Shown: piece by piece, positions 1 through 10,218 of the stretch
How the letters are laid out: each line of letters begins with the position of its first letter
Position numbering within the stretch: position 1 is the stretch's first letter
Source: Topomyia yanbarensis
Lineage: Eukaryota; Arthropoda; Insecta; Diptera; Culicidae
Direction: 5' to 3'
Length of the DNA stretch: 64,000 nt
Assembly (NCBI RefSeq): GCF_030247195.1
Contig: NC_080672.1
Location: 389,749,037-389,813,036 of the forward strand
Made by a program: the position numbers and the translations under genes
The notes under the pieces: generated by a model
Told to the model about the DNA's origin: nothing
Seen by the model: only the letters and a program-made list of their open reading frames with translations
Database searches by the model: none

Positions 1-859
1 ATCGAAAGAAAATGTAAAAAGAAAAAAAAATTGTGTTTATTAAAATAAATATTTATTTTTTGTTTGCCCCCCCCTTCAGAAAAAAATTTGTACTTGGACA
101 TAATTTTTAAAAAAGATTTGTAATGGCCTTATTAATTTTTAAATAATCTGCAGTATTCATACTCTTCAAATAAAATTTGGCTGATTTTCTAGGCGTGTAC
201 ATTGTTTTATTTATCTTCGAATATCGTACCCCTAGATTTTAAAAACTTAACTCACCAAAGAAAACTGACCTGAGACTCCTTCAAGCTGTCTGAAAGTATT
301 TCTAAAGTCAACTTAATATAAAATCAAAACTACAAAAGTTATATAAATAAAAAATAGTAAATTTCTTGTAAAATGAAAAGTACAAGACACAGAGTTCCAA
401 TGTTCTGGACAAAGTTTTTTAAAACAGGACTGGAAACCTTTAAAAAGTTAATTTTCTAATTTAAATAAATTTAGAATCACTCTACACACTATTAAAAATA
501 ATAGAAAAGTTTTGTAAAGTGCCAAATTTTATCATGAAAACGAAACTATATCTTTTATATTGTCCACCGTGAAAGTAATTTGAACATACCACCAAGGATA
601 AATTAAAAAAAAAAAAACAAATTTTAATGTAACTTTTGTGGTTTTCATTTTTTCTAACATATCCTTCAGATGTTTTTCAGAGTTTTTGAAAACGACAATT
701 GCTTCCAATACATAAAAACTCTAGCTTCTATTATTCACAAGATATTAGTACTCATTGTATCAATAGATTAATTTTTTTAAATCAATTTTGTGAAATTTTA
801 AAAAAAATCTCACACACCATTTTCTGTTCAATTATACCTCGTATGTGTAGTTTTTTTTT
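1..859. other. AT-rich sequence without a gene
   Basis: Very AT-rich with many short A and T runs. I see no open frame of coding character, no terminal repeats and no recognisable transposon protein. Confidence 0.6.
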
Positions 860-958
860 AATAATATTTTTTTGACACGGCTCAATCCGTTAACACAACT
901 GAGCCATGGATCTTTTATGTTTTTACAATAAGTAAAAACAAAAAAGAACTAAGAATGT
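860..958 (-). mobile_element. 3' tail remnant of the ORF1-only retroelement family
   Basis: Read on the minus strand, this matches the 3' tail of the ORF1-only element at 14030-14130. Shared parts are the AAAAGATCCA block, a GGCTC...GAGCC imperfect inverted pair and the ending GAGCCGTGTCAAA followed by an A/T-rich run. Only the tail survives, as expected for a 5'-truncated non-LTR insertion. Confidence 0.6.
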
Positions 959-1375
959 CTGTCTGCCAAATCTTGTTGACGCAGTTTGCTACTGCGCGTT
1001 GGGATCCTTTTCCTTGTCGGTGAAGCTGCTTGGGGGTCATTCAGTCTGCCTTCTCTTTTTCCGAAGACATGATATGGCTAAATGGTTTAGTTTTAGTAAA
1101 ATCACAAAATGCCTGCTAAACTGGCATACTGAACCACTGTTCTTTGGTATTCCGCATCTTAAAAGAACCGTAAAGTATATTTCTAGCGTTCAATTGTTTG
1201 CTTATATTTTCAATTACCGTTACAGAATGTCCCATTTTGGATCACTTGGAGTAAAATACGATATGCTTATTTCATCTCTACGATGTGACGCTTAACATGT
1301 CTACGTCTGATTAGGATTATGACCGGTGATGGGCAAATCACCAACTTTGCTAAAATAACTGCCATGCATAACAAC
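959..1375. other. pre-insertion flank, no gene
   Basis: This is the 5' flank of the full-length I-clade element. Open frames of about 100 codons exist on both strands, but none begins with a convincing ATG context or resembles a known family. Confidence 0.5.
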
Positions 1376-1389
1376 AACCAAACCATTTT
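1376..1389 (+). repeat. left target-site duplication of I-clade element
   Basis: The 14-bp string AACCAAACCATTTT occurs here and again at 7522-7535, directly after the poly(A) tail. The identity is perfect, which sets both ends of the element. Confidence 0.9.
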
Positions 1390-1675
1390 CATAACTCTCC
1401 GAGCTCTCGATCGAAGCAGTTCGTTTTCTGGTGCTGTGCATAAAGTGAACAAGAATAAATTGTCAGTGAAGGTCAACCATTGTTCGAGGCAGTCTTTGTT
1501 CGCCGGTGCCCAGGCTGGTGAAGTGAATACCAGAATAGCCGGAATCGCCGCTATATAAGCTAAGTATTTTTTTTTTTTTTTCATTTCCCTTTCCCCGCTC
1601 GGTCTCTACTTCTGCCCTTTCCCCTGAATATAAGTTTCATCTCTCGTTTACACCACGTGTTATCCTCGTGCCTAA
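1390..1675 (+). promoter_or_regulatory. 5'UTR / presumed internal promoter of I-clade element
   Basis: The 286 bp between the left TSD and the ORF1 ATG contain a pyrimidine-rich stretch with a T run (1567-1580). Non-LTR elements of this clade carry a downstream Pol II promoter inside their first bases. That function is inferred from family knowledge; I do not see a decisive core motif. Confidence 0.4.
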
Positions 1676-3040
1676 ATGGCCGAGGGCGAAGTAACATTGG
1701 ATGGGAATGATATTCCCATGGATATACCGGATAAACCCGAAATTACTCCCTCCCCTGATTCCCCCAGTCCTCCCCGTATTAAAACATACCCAGCCAGTTC
1801 GACTGGACCCTGGGTGGTGTATTTCCGGCCCAACACGAAATCGCCCAATATTCTAGAAATCTCACGGGAGCTGACTGCCAACTACCCGTCCGTGGCTCAG
1901 ATAACACGTGTTCGAGCTAATAAGATACGCGTTATAGTAAATGACCTCGACCAGGCAAACCAGATTGCTCGCAGCGAGCGTTTTACGAGGCAATTCAAAG
2001 TGTATGTGCCTTGTAGAGTTGTGGAGATCGATGGGGTCGTCGCCGAACCGGGTCTAAAGTGCGAAGACCTGTTGAAGTACGGGGTTGGCTGCTTTAAGGA
2101 CCCTTCACTTCAAAAGGTGAAAATTCTGGAATGCAAGCAATTGTATTCCGCAAAAACTGAAGATGATAAGACAACTTATTCTCCGTCAGACTCGATTCGG
2201 GTGACTTTCTCCGGATCTGCTCTTCCCAACTATGTCCTCCTGGATAAGGTTCGCCTACCTGTTCGCCTATTTGTACCGCGGGTAATGAACTGCAGCAATT
2301 GCAAGCAACTGGGCCACACAGCCACTTATTGTGGCAATAAAAAACGGTGCGGCAAATGCGAGGGAGAGCATGAGGATGCCACTTGCGGTGGAGAAACTGA
2401 GAAGTGTATTTACTGCGGGGGCCCTCCGCATGCTCTTAAGTCATGCCCGGCGTACAAGCAGCGCGGGGATAAAATTAAGCGCTCCCTTAAGGATCGCTCG
2501 AGGCACTCTTATGCAGAAATGCTAAAGAATGCTTCGCCATCTGTCCCTTCCGAAAATTCCTTTGCTCTTTTGGCTGGCGTTGAGCAAGAATCTGACGACC
2601 CACAAGAGGGAACATCATTGGTTAACCCAGGGGAATCCAGGAAGAGGAGAAATCTAGCCTCCCCTACATTGCCTCGTAAGGGTGCCAAGGTGTCGTCCAC
2701 TCAGAGTGCGCCATCTACAACCAATAAATCCAACGGAAGTGATGCACAAAAGCCGAAGCAATTTGCTCCAGGACTTGGAAATATTAATTCTAACAAGGAG
2801 TACCCACCACTTCCAGGGACACCAAAAACCCCAAGTGTCCCCGTTTTTCAAACAGATACTCAGTCCAGTAGCGGACTAATGAAATTTTCTGACATAGTGG
2901 ACTTAATTTTCACAGCTTTCAATGTTACTGATCCTCTTAAAAGCCTTCTGATACGTTTTCTCCCTATAGTGCAAACATTTTTGAAGCAGTTGACTACTAA
3001 ATGGCCCCTCCTTGCAGCGATCGTATCCTTCGATGGCTAA
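1676..3040 (+). CDS. ORF1 gag-like nucleic-acid-binding protein of I-clade element
   Basis: An intact 454-residue ORF1 that would coat element RNA in a ribonucleoprotein particle. Residues about 45-125 look like an RRM-type RNA-binding fold. Residues about 205-260 hold three zinc knuckles: two of pattern C-x2-C-x4-H-x4-C (CSNC..., CIYC...) with a variant C-x2-C-x3-H-x4-C (CGKC...) between them. The C-terminal third is low-complexity (Ser, Pro, Lys) and ends in a hydrophobic helix-like segment. The ATG at 1676 is the first in a good context after the 5'UTR. The stop (TAA at 3038) overlaps the ORF2 ATG at 3033 in the -1 register, consistent with coupled translation. A degraded antisense version lies at 12239-13290. 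Confidence 0.88.
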   Translation: MAEGEVTLDGNDIPMDIPDKPEITPSPDSPSPPRIKTYPASSTGPWVVYFRPNTKSPNILEISRELTANYPSVAQITRVRANKIRVIVNDLDQANQIARSERFTRQFKVYVPCRVVEIDGVVAEPGLKCEDLLKYGVGCFKDPSLQKVKILECKQLYSAKTEDDKTTYSPSDSIRVTFSGSALPNYVLLDKVRLPVRLFVPRVMNCSNCKQLGHTATYCGNKKRCGKCEGEHEDATCGGETEKCIYCGGPPHALKSCPAYKQRGDKIKRSLKDRSRHSYAEMLKNASPSVPSENSFALLAGVEQESDDPQEGTSLVNPGESRKRRNLASPTLPRKGAKVSSTQSAPSTTNKSNGSDAQKPKQFAPGLGNINSNKEYPPLPGTPKTPSVPVFQTDTQSSSGLMKFSDIVDLIFTAFNVTDPLKSLLIRFLPIVQTFLKQLTTKWPLLAAIVSFDG

Positions 3041-6000
3041 GTCATCGAACGAGGTCACCGATTCGATCACTGTTCTACAGTGGAACAGCAGAAGTATCCT
3101 CCCGAAAATCGATTCCTTTAAATTTTTACTAAATAGTTTAAAATGTGATGCTTTCGCATTATGTGAAACTTGGTTAACTTCCGATATAAATCTCAACTTC
3201 CACGACTTTAATATAATTCGTCTGGATCGAGAAAACCCCTATGGAGGAGTACTTTTGGGGATCAAAAAGTGCTATTCTTTCAACCGAATTAACCTTCCTT
3301 CGACACCAGGCATTGAAATTGTCGCTTGTCAAGTTTTTATCAAACCTTTGCATTGCTTCCATCTACATTCCTCCTAGAGCCTCGGTAGGGCACCGAACGC
3401 TTTGTAATATCACGGAATCCTTACCGGCACCGCGGCTAGTTCTGGGAGACTTTAACTCGCACGGTACGGTATGGGGCTGTCTTCATGATGATAATAGATC
3501 AACATTAATCCAAGATCTTTGCGACAATTTCAACATGACCATCTTAAACACGGGAGAAATGACGCGAATTCCTACACCACCAGCACGCGCGAGCGCGTTG
3601 GATTTATCTCTATGCTCGACTTCGCTACAGTTAGATTGCATGTGGAAGGTGATCCCTGATCCCCACGGTAGCGACCATTTGCCTATCGTGATTTCAATTG
3701 CTAACGGTTCAAGACCATCGGAAACAATCAATGTATCGTATGACCTCACACGGAACATTGATTGGAAGAGTTACGCGACCGCGATATCCGTTAAAATCGA
3801 ATCCACTCAAGAACTTCCTCCGGAGGAAGAGTACAGGTTTTTGGCTGGCTTGATTCTCGACAGTGCGAATCAAGCTCAGACTAAACCAGTACCCAGCGCG
3901 AATACCCATGGACGGTCTCCCACCCTGTGGTGGGATAAAGAGTGCTCAGAGCTGTACGCGGAAAAGTCCACTGCATATAAGGCCTTCCGGGAAGACGGGT
4001 TACCCGCTAGCTATCTACAGTACGCGTCGTTAGAAAGGCGAATGAAGAGTCTAATGAAAGCCAAAAAACGTAGTTATTGGCGCCGGTTCGTCGACGGGTT
4101 AACGAGAGAAACAGCGATGAGCACTCTTTGGGGTACGGCTCGACGTATGCGTAACCGTAATAGTACCAACGAGAACGTGGAATATTCAAACCGTTGGATA
4201 TTTGCTTTCGCCAAGAAGATCTGTCCGGACTCTGTCCCGGTACAGAAAACGTACCGCGCCGCGTCTCCTCACGATACCGCGAACGAAACACCGTTTTCGA
4301 TGGTGGAGTTCTCACTTGCTCTCTTATCATGCAACAATAACGCCCCAGGGTTAGACAGAATCAAATTCAACTTGCTGAAGAATCTACCTGACACTGCAAA
4401 AAGGCGCTTGTTGAATTTATTTAACAAGTTTCTTGAGGGTAACATTGTCCCTCATGACTGGAGGCAAGTGAAGGTCATCGCCATACAAAAACCAGGAAAA
4501 CCAGCCTCCGACCACAACTCATATCGGCCGATTGCAATGCTGTCCTGTATTCGGAAGTTGTTCGAGAAAATGATCTTGTTTCGCCTCGACAATTGGGTTG
4601 AAGCAAATGGCTTACTGTCAGATACACAATTTGGCTTCCGCAAAGGCAAAGGGACGAACGATTGCCTTGCGTTGCTTTCTACAGAAATCCAAATGGCCTA
4701 TGCTAACAAAGAGCAGATGGCATCAGTCTTCTTGGATATTAAGGGGGCTTTTGACTCAGTTTCTATCAACATTCTGTCAGAGAAGCTGCACCAGCATGGT
4801 CTTTCGCCAATTTTAAATAACTTTTTGTTAAACCTGTTGTCTGAAAAGCACATGCACTTTTCGCATGGCGATTTAACAACATCGCGATTTAGCTACATGG
4901 GTCTTCCCCAGGGCTCATGTCTAAGCCCCCTGCTCTACAATTTCTACGTGAATGACATTGACGATTGTCTTGCCCATTCATGCACGCTAAGGCAACTTGC
5001 AGACGACGGGGTGGTCTCTGTTACAGGGCCCAAAGCTGCCGACTTGCAAGGACCATTACAAAATACCTTGGACAATTTGTCTGCTTGGGCTCTTCAGCTG
5101 GGTATTGAGTTCTCCACGGAGAAAACTGAGTTGGTTGTTTTTTCTAGGAAGCGTGAGCCGGCGCAACTCCAGCTTCTATTAATGGGTGCAACGATCAACC
5201 AGGTTTTCACATTTAAATATCTCGGGGTCTGGTTCGACTCTAAAGGTACCTGGGGATGTCACATTGGGTATCTGAGGCAGAAATGCCAACAAAGGATCAA
5301 TTTTCTCCGAACAATAACTGGAACATGGTGGGGTGCTCACCCAGGAGACCTGATCAGGTTATACCAAACAACGATATTGTCGGTGATGGAGTACGGGTGT
5401 TTCTGTTTCCGCTCCGCTGCGAACATACACTTCATCAAACTGGAGAGAATCCAGTATCGTTGCTTGCGCATTGCCTTGGGTTGCATGCACTCGACCCATA
5501 CGATGAGTCTCGAAGTGCTGGCGGGCGTTCTTCCGCTAAAAAATCGATTTTGGGAACTCTCACATCGATTGCTCATCCGATGCGACATTCTGAACCCGTT
5601 GGTGATTGAAAACTTCGAGAGGCTCGTCGAGCTTAATTCTCAAACCCGATTTATGGCCTTGTACTTCGACTACATGGCACAGAGCATTAATCCTTCTTCA
5701 TATACTCCCAGCCGTGTTCGTTTCCTAGATACTTCTGATTCTACTGTATTCTTCGACACATCCATGAAGGAAGAGATTCGTGGAATCCCGGACCATATAC
5801 GCCCGCAAGTGATCCCCAATATATTTTATAATAAATTCCGAGAAGTCGACTGTGACAAAATGTTCTACACTGACGGATCAAATCTCGATGGGTCCACTGG
5901 CTTCGGTATCTTCAACAATACTATCACCGCTTCATTCAAGCTCAATGATCCCGCTTCAGTTTACGTCGCAGAGCTAGCTGCAATTCAGTACACCCTTGGG

Positions 6001-6711
6001 ATCATCGACACTCTGCCCACAGATCACTACTTCATCATTTCGGGCAGCCTCAGCTCCATCGAGGCTCTTCGTGCGATGAAGCCCAAAAAGCAATTCCCAT
6101 ATTTCCTGGGGAAGATACGGGAGTCCTTGTGTACGTTATCTGAAAAATCTTATCAAATTACCTTTGTTTGGGTCCCCTCTCATTGCTCTATCCCGGGCAA
6201 TGAAAAGGCCGACTCATTAGCAAAGGTGGGCGCATTAAATGGTGACATATACGAAAGACCAATCTGCTTCAACGAATTTTTTAGTATTTGTCGTCAGAGG
6301 ACACTCAACAGTTGGCAAACCTCGTGGAGCAATGGTGAACTTGGACGATGGCTACATTCCATTATCCCAAAGGTATCAACGAAGCCTTGGTTCAGGGGGA
6401 TGGATGTGGGTCGGGATTTTATTCGTGTAATGTCCCGACTTATGTCCAACCACTACACCTTGGATGCGCATCTGTGGCGTATTGGGCTTGCGGAGAGTAG
6501 TCTGTGCGCTTGTGACGAGGGCTATCACGACATCGAGCACGTTGTCTGGGTATGCGCCGGGTACTTGGACGCCAGGTCTCAGTTAAAGGATTCCCTACGG
6601 GCCCGAGGTAGACCACCCAATGTCCCAGTCCGAGATATACTGGCAAATCGTGATTTCCCCTATATGTCCCTTATTTATACTTTCATAAAAACGACAAATA
6701 TCCCAATTTAG
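3033..6711 (+). pseudogene. ORF2 polyprotein (EN-RT-RNase H) of I-clade element, frameshifted
   Basis: About 1226 codons if the frameshift is ignored. The N-terminal APE-type endonuclease shows LQWNSRS, CETWL, GDFNSHG and GSDHLP motifs. The central RT has SYRPIAML, FGFRKGKGT, FLDIKGAFD, GLPQGSCLSP and a catalytic LADD box where most relatives have F/YADD. RNase H starts at FYTDGS (about residue 940) with VAELAAI and a C-terminal HCSIPGNEKAD. A cysteine/histidine finger (CACDEGYHDIEH) closes the protein. A single-base frameshift near 3345 splits the endonuclease: the first frame runs 3033-3377 and the rest 3241-6711. The third RNase H acidic position reads SGS instead of SDS at 6043-6045. The product could reverse-transcribe RNA and nick target DNA only if both lesions were absent. 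Confidence 0.88.
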
Positions 6712-7503
6712 CCCCTCTCTTTTTATTTCTCGTTTTAGAAGCTTTCTCTTGCCTTGTGGGACCGATCAGCTCCAGACTGCAACTATGTAACCGCCGTCGC
6801 ACTTACCACTACGGAAACTGAAGCGAGAGCGACTCAAGGTCCGATGACTTTTGAAGGATTCCCCGCGGGTCCGAAGAATACCATCCGCTAATCCGACCTA
6901 CTAGACTGAGGCGGTAATCATTCGCTGATCTCCCGTTTGAGCGAAAGTTGCAAGTTTTGCTCTTCTCTCCCGGTCACCATCTACGCTTTCTCTCCCCTAT
7001 CCTTGATGCAACTGCTTCTACAGCCCCCCTCTGAATATCTTGACCAAGCATAAGTCTCCGCTAAAAAAGTTCAAATTTGTATTCTGTATTCCTAGTTTTA
7101 AGATAGTTGTAATTTTACCTCTTTGTTAAAACTATTGTCCCCCATCTTGTAAATAGAATTGTATCCCTAGTCTTAAAACACCTGCGAATTTTCTCATAAA
7201 TATTTGTTCCCCCTTTTGTGTACCAAACTATATTGTTAGTTTTAAGATAACTGTAAATATTTCCTGAAAATTATTACTATTGAATTCCTTGTTTTAAAAT
7301 TTTTTCATAAAAAAAATCTTTCGCCCCCTCTCTTGTATATAGAATCTTATTTCTAGTCTTAAGATAGCTGTAAAATTTTTCTTTTTTAAAAAAATATTTC
7401 AACATTGTAACCTCCTAGTTTTAAAATATACAAAATGTAAAAACAAAAGAATTTGGCACCGCCAAGCTAACGCATTTGTGCCTATCAAATAAACGAAATG
7501 AAT
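6712..7503 (+). repeat. 3'UTR of I-clade element with degenerate tandem units
   Basis: The UTR contains a repeated motif close to CTAGTTTTAAGATAGCTGTAA at about 7091, 7164, 7236, 7289, 7352 and 7412. Each copy follows a C-rich block and a TTGTATA-like segment, so the units are roughly 55-75 bp. The last 60 bases recur at 33092-33153. An A run and the TSD follow. Confidence 0.7.
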
Positions 7504-7521
7504 AAAAAAAAAAAAAAAAAA

Positions 7522-7535
7522 AACCAAACCATTTT
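7522..7535 (+). repeat. right target-site duplication of I-clade element
   Basis: Perfect 14-bp partner of 1376-1389. The boundary with the poly(A) tail is ambiguous by two or three A residues. Confidence 0.9.
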
Positions 7536-9353
7536 GAGTTGCTTTCGCATTTTAACAAGAATTTGTTGTGCGTAACATTTGTACACGAGTAATTTAATAT
7601 CTTATACCACAACAAGGTTGTCCAGAAGCTTGGTCGGCAAAATAAAAAATAAAATAACTTGGAGAAACTCGGTCATATTAGTAACGCAAAAAATGTATCA
7701 TTTCCCACAATAGAAAATCAAACACAAACTAACCACTGAGATGTGACTCTTCTTCTGCAGCTGAACAACATGCATTTCTAGCGCACTGTCAAAGTGTCAC
7801 TCCGGCTGTGCGCCAAAAATTTACACTCCAATAAAATTTGGCACAAGTTCAAGGTTGTTGTCGGTCACTTGGGTTGGCACTCTTGCCAATTTCCATTTGT
7901 ATATAAACAAAATTACCGAACGGCGAGTGTTTACTTGCTTTGCGGCTGGCAGTTTTGCTTGTGGAAAGCTGTGCAGAAAGAGAATCGCATGTCTAAATGC
8001 ATTTCTGCTGACATTGGGTGCAACCGTCCGTTTTTTTTCAAAACCGCGGTGTCAACTAGAGCTGGAGTGGCAGTTTCGTTCTGCACACTTCTTTCCTCAA
8101 ATGCACTTCGGGCCCCGACTGCACTTATTTATTAGTTCAACAGATGGGTGATTTTATTTTCCATGACGCATTCGCTGGTGTCGAAAGATATATCAGAAAT
8201 TGAGATCACTCCAACTATTCAAGATTCATTCAATATGCTGATTGATTGACACCTTACCGCAATCGAGTCTTCTTTCTTCCCACGGCAGGACCGCCAGCTG
8301 TGCACTAGGCTGATCTACTTTTTCCTCCATCCCTAGCGTATATTGACACGAAACTTGAACCGTGACGGAGAGATCTAGGCCATTACACGTGCTTCCCGAC
8401 TGCACCCTGATACGGCACTCGAACGGCGCGGCACCCGGTTCACTTTTCCCTAATGGAACTTTGCATCAGTACGTGAACAATTGCTAATGGCACGAGTCGC
8501 GAATGTGCTCCTAACATCTAACAGCAGCGGGTCGGTTCGTTTGCGATCTAGGTTAAACTGTGAAAAATGTCTTATTCCAGGTACAGAAGATATTGTCACA
8601 TCTACCGTGCCAAAGCATTTCCGTATTGATTAGAGAAATTTGAAAATGCGAGTTTTTTAAAGTCTGACAAACTTAAAAGCCTAGATTCCTGCAAATCTTG
8701 ATAAAAGTAATATTTATAACATACATCTTGTTTAACGATATTTTATTGCTGTATTTTCCAATCATACTTTGTACAACAGGTACCATTACATTTGCCATTT
8801 GCATTAGCTATGAACACCTTCTGCCGACTTAAATGAGGAAAAAAAACTCACCGTTATGTCCACTTGTGCTGGCAAATAGCCACATGAACCGCACATTAGC
8901 TCCACTTATAAACCGAGTGTCGCCTTTGGTAAGCATCCAACCTAAGCATACACAAATTATGCATGCAAATGTGTTTACATATGTGTCTAACTGGCCGTGA
9001 CTTGGTAGCCACTCAGTTGGGACAACGCTGCCCGAAAGTGAAGAAGCTGGAAGCAAAAGCTAACAACTCAAGCAGCCGCTCGTCGTCATCGTCGTCGTCT
9101 TCGTCGTAGTCGTCGGTCGGTCGGAGCAGCAAAAGACGGTGCAAATCTCGTATCTCTCTCCCTGCCGGTCGGATCGTTAAATATTTATAAAGCACTGTCT
9201 GAGCCGTGTGCCCGAGCCCGTCCGGCCGCAGGTTATGGGAGCAATCCCGTTCCGTGGCGGCAAGCGCCCGAAATGAGTAGCCGGTGTACGGTGAAGACGA
9301 CCGACTGGGGGCGGTATTTCCAGCAACAAATTCATTCTAATTTTCTTCCTCAC
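7536..9353. other. non-coding, partly GC-rich island
   Basis: The part to about 8600 and the part from 9000 are less AT-rich than the surroundings. A CGT/CGTC microsatellite lies at about 9080-9116 and a TATTTATAAAG string at about 9180. Open frames here are short or alternate-start. I cannot support a gene. The sequence lies downstream of the candidate exon at 9354-9479 on the minus strand. Confidence 0.45.
9080..9116 (+). repeat. CGT-rich trinucleotide microsatellite
   Basis: Imperfect CGT/CAT repeat. On the minus strand it would encode a run of Asp/Glu, which inflates an otherwise unconvincing open frame. Confidence 0.6.
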
Positions 9354-9479
9354 CTGCCGGCCTCGTCACACCGGTAACATCCATCGAACCGTGATCGTAA
9401 AAGGCTCTTCTATCGGCATGAACCAGCTGGTCGAGGTAGTACTTTTCATCCTCTGCCCGAACTGCACGGGTCGAAGGTT
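9354..9479 (-). CDS. candidate internal coding exon, unknown host gene
   Basis: On the minus strand a long pyrimidine tract ends in ACCCAG at 9485-9480. A 126-nt open segment follows and ends at CGGCAG with donor GTGAGG (9353 downward). It is phase 1 at both ends and encodes about 41 residues rich in charged and Tyr residues, including EDEKYYLDQLVH and RRAFYDHGSMDV. Composition is protein-like, with no low complexity. I recognise no family. If real, its neighbouring exons lie outside the recognisable sequence, and it could share a gene with the signal-peptide exon at 50516-50632. That link is speculative because the phases require further exons between them. Confidence 0.4.
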
Positions 9480-10218
9480 CTGGGTAGTAGAAGGGTAGGG
9501 GTAGTGAACAGTAGGGAATCGGCTGACGAGACAGACATAAATACCCCCGAAAACTCGGAATCTGGGCGAAAAACGGGGACCCGGATAATGTAATACTATG
9601 ATTGCGTAACGTTTTTTTTTGCGACTGGCTCTCATGCACACCCACGCCGTCAGTGTGGAACGCAGACAATCGCCCGAACAGACGGCTGGGTGACGACGAT
9701 CCTCCTGCTCGATGATGGCGTAGTCCTTTTTTGGTGCGTCTATGTTTCTTTCGCTTGTGGCAATTTTGAAGACAGTGGGAATGAGGCAATCGTTTAAATA
9801 TTAGATGGAGGAATTCGAAGAAGTGTACTTGTGTTTTTTTTAGGAAATCAAATTTTTATTTTCAATTTAGACTCACCTACTACATGATACATTTATGCAA
9901 CGTTTCTATTCACGTTCAAATATTTAATATTTTCACTTTTAATTTTAAATTTATTATTGAATGTTGAAAATAATTCGATATTTGAACAAGACATCAATGT
10001 TTCGTTAATTTTTGGAATGTTGTTTTGCGAACTTATCCAAACGGAAAGTCAATAATAATTCCTTTCAAATTCGCTAAATTGAATGTAATGTTCAAAATTC
10101 AAAATTCCATCAAGTATTTCTATTTTTGTAGGTGCTATACTACGTGAAAACATAGTGATAATTGCCATTAGATTTTTTTGAAACATATTTGTCAAGTGGA
10201 GAAGAATCTAAACGAATC
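9480..10218. other. upstream of candidate exon; then AT-rich, no gene
   Basis: 9480-9790 stays open in the exon frame on the minus strand but looks intronic (pyrimidine tract, A run). 9791-10218 is very AT-rich and featureless. Confidence 0.4.

Larger units (their letters stand above)
1390..7521 (+). mobile_element. near full-length I-clade (MosquI-like) non-LTR retrotransposon
   Basis: A 6.1 kb element with a 5'UTR, a gag-like ORF1, an ORF2 with endonuclease, reverse transcriptase and RNase H, a repeat-rich 3'UTR and a poly(A) tail. It is bounded by a perfect 14-bp target-site duplication. The domain set (three-knuckle ORF1 plus EN-RT-RNase H) is that of the I clade; Jockey and CR1 elements lack RNase H. 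The perfect TSD indicates a recent insertion. The copy carries one ORF2 frameshift near 3345 and a changed RNase H catalytic residue, so it is not autonomous. Related fragments lie at 10219-13830 (antisense), 31616-32160 and 33075-33153. Confidence 0.9.

Noticed and set aside
9337..9789. 150-codon minus-strand frame as a single gene
   Set aside because: The upstream part contains the pyrimidine tract and acceptor; only 9354-9479 looks exonic.
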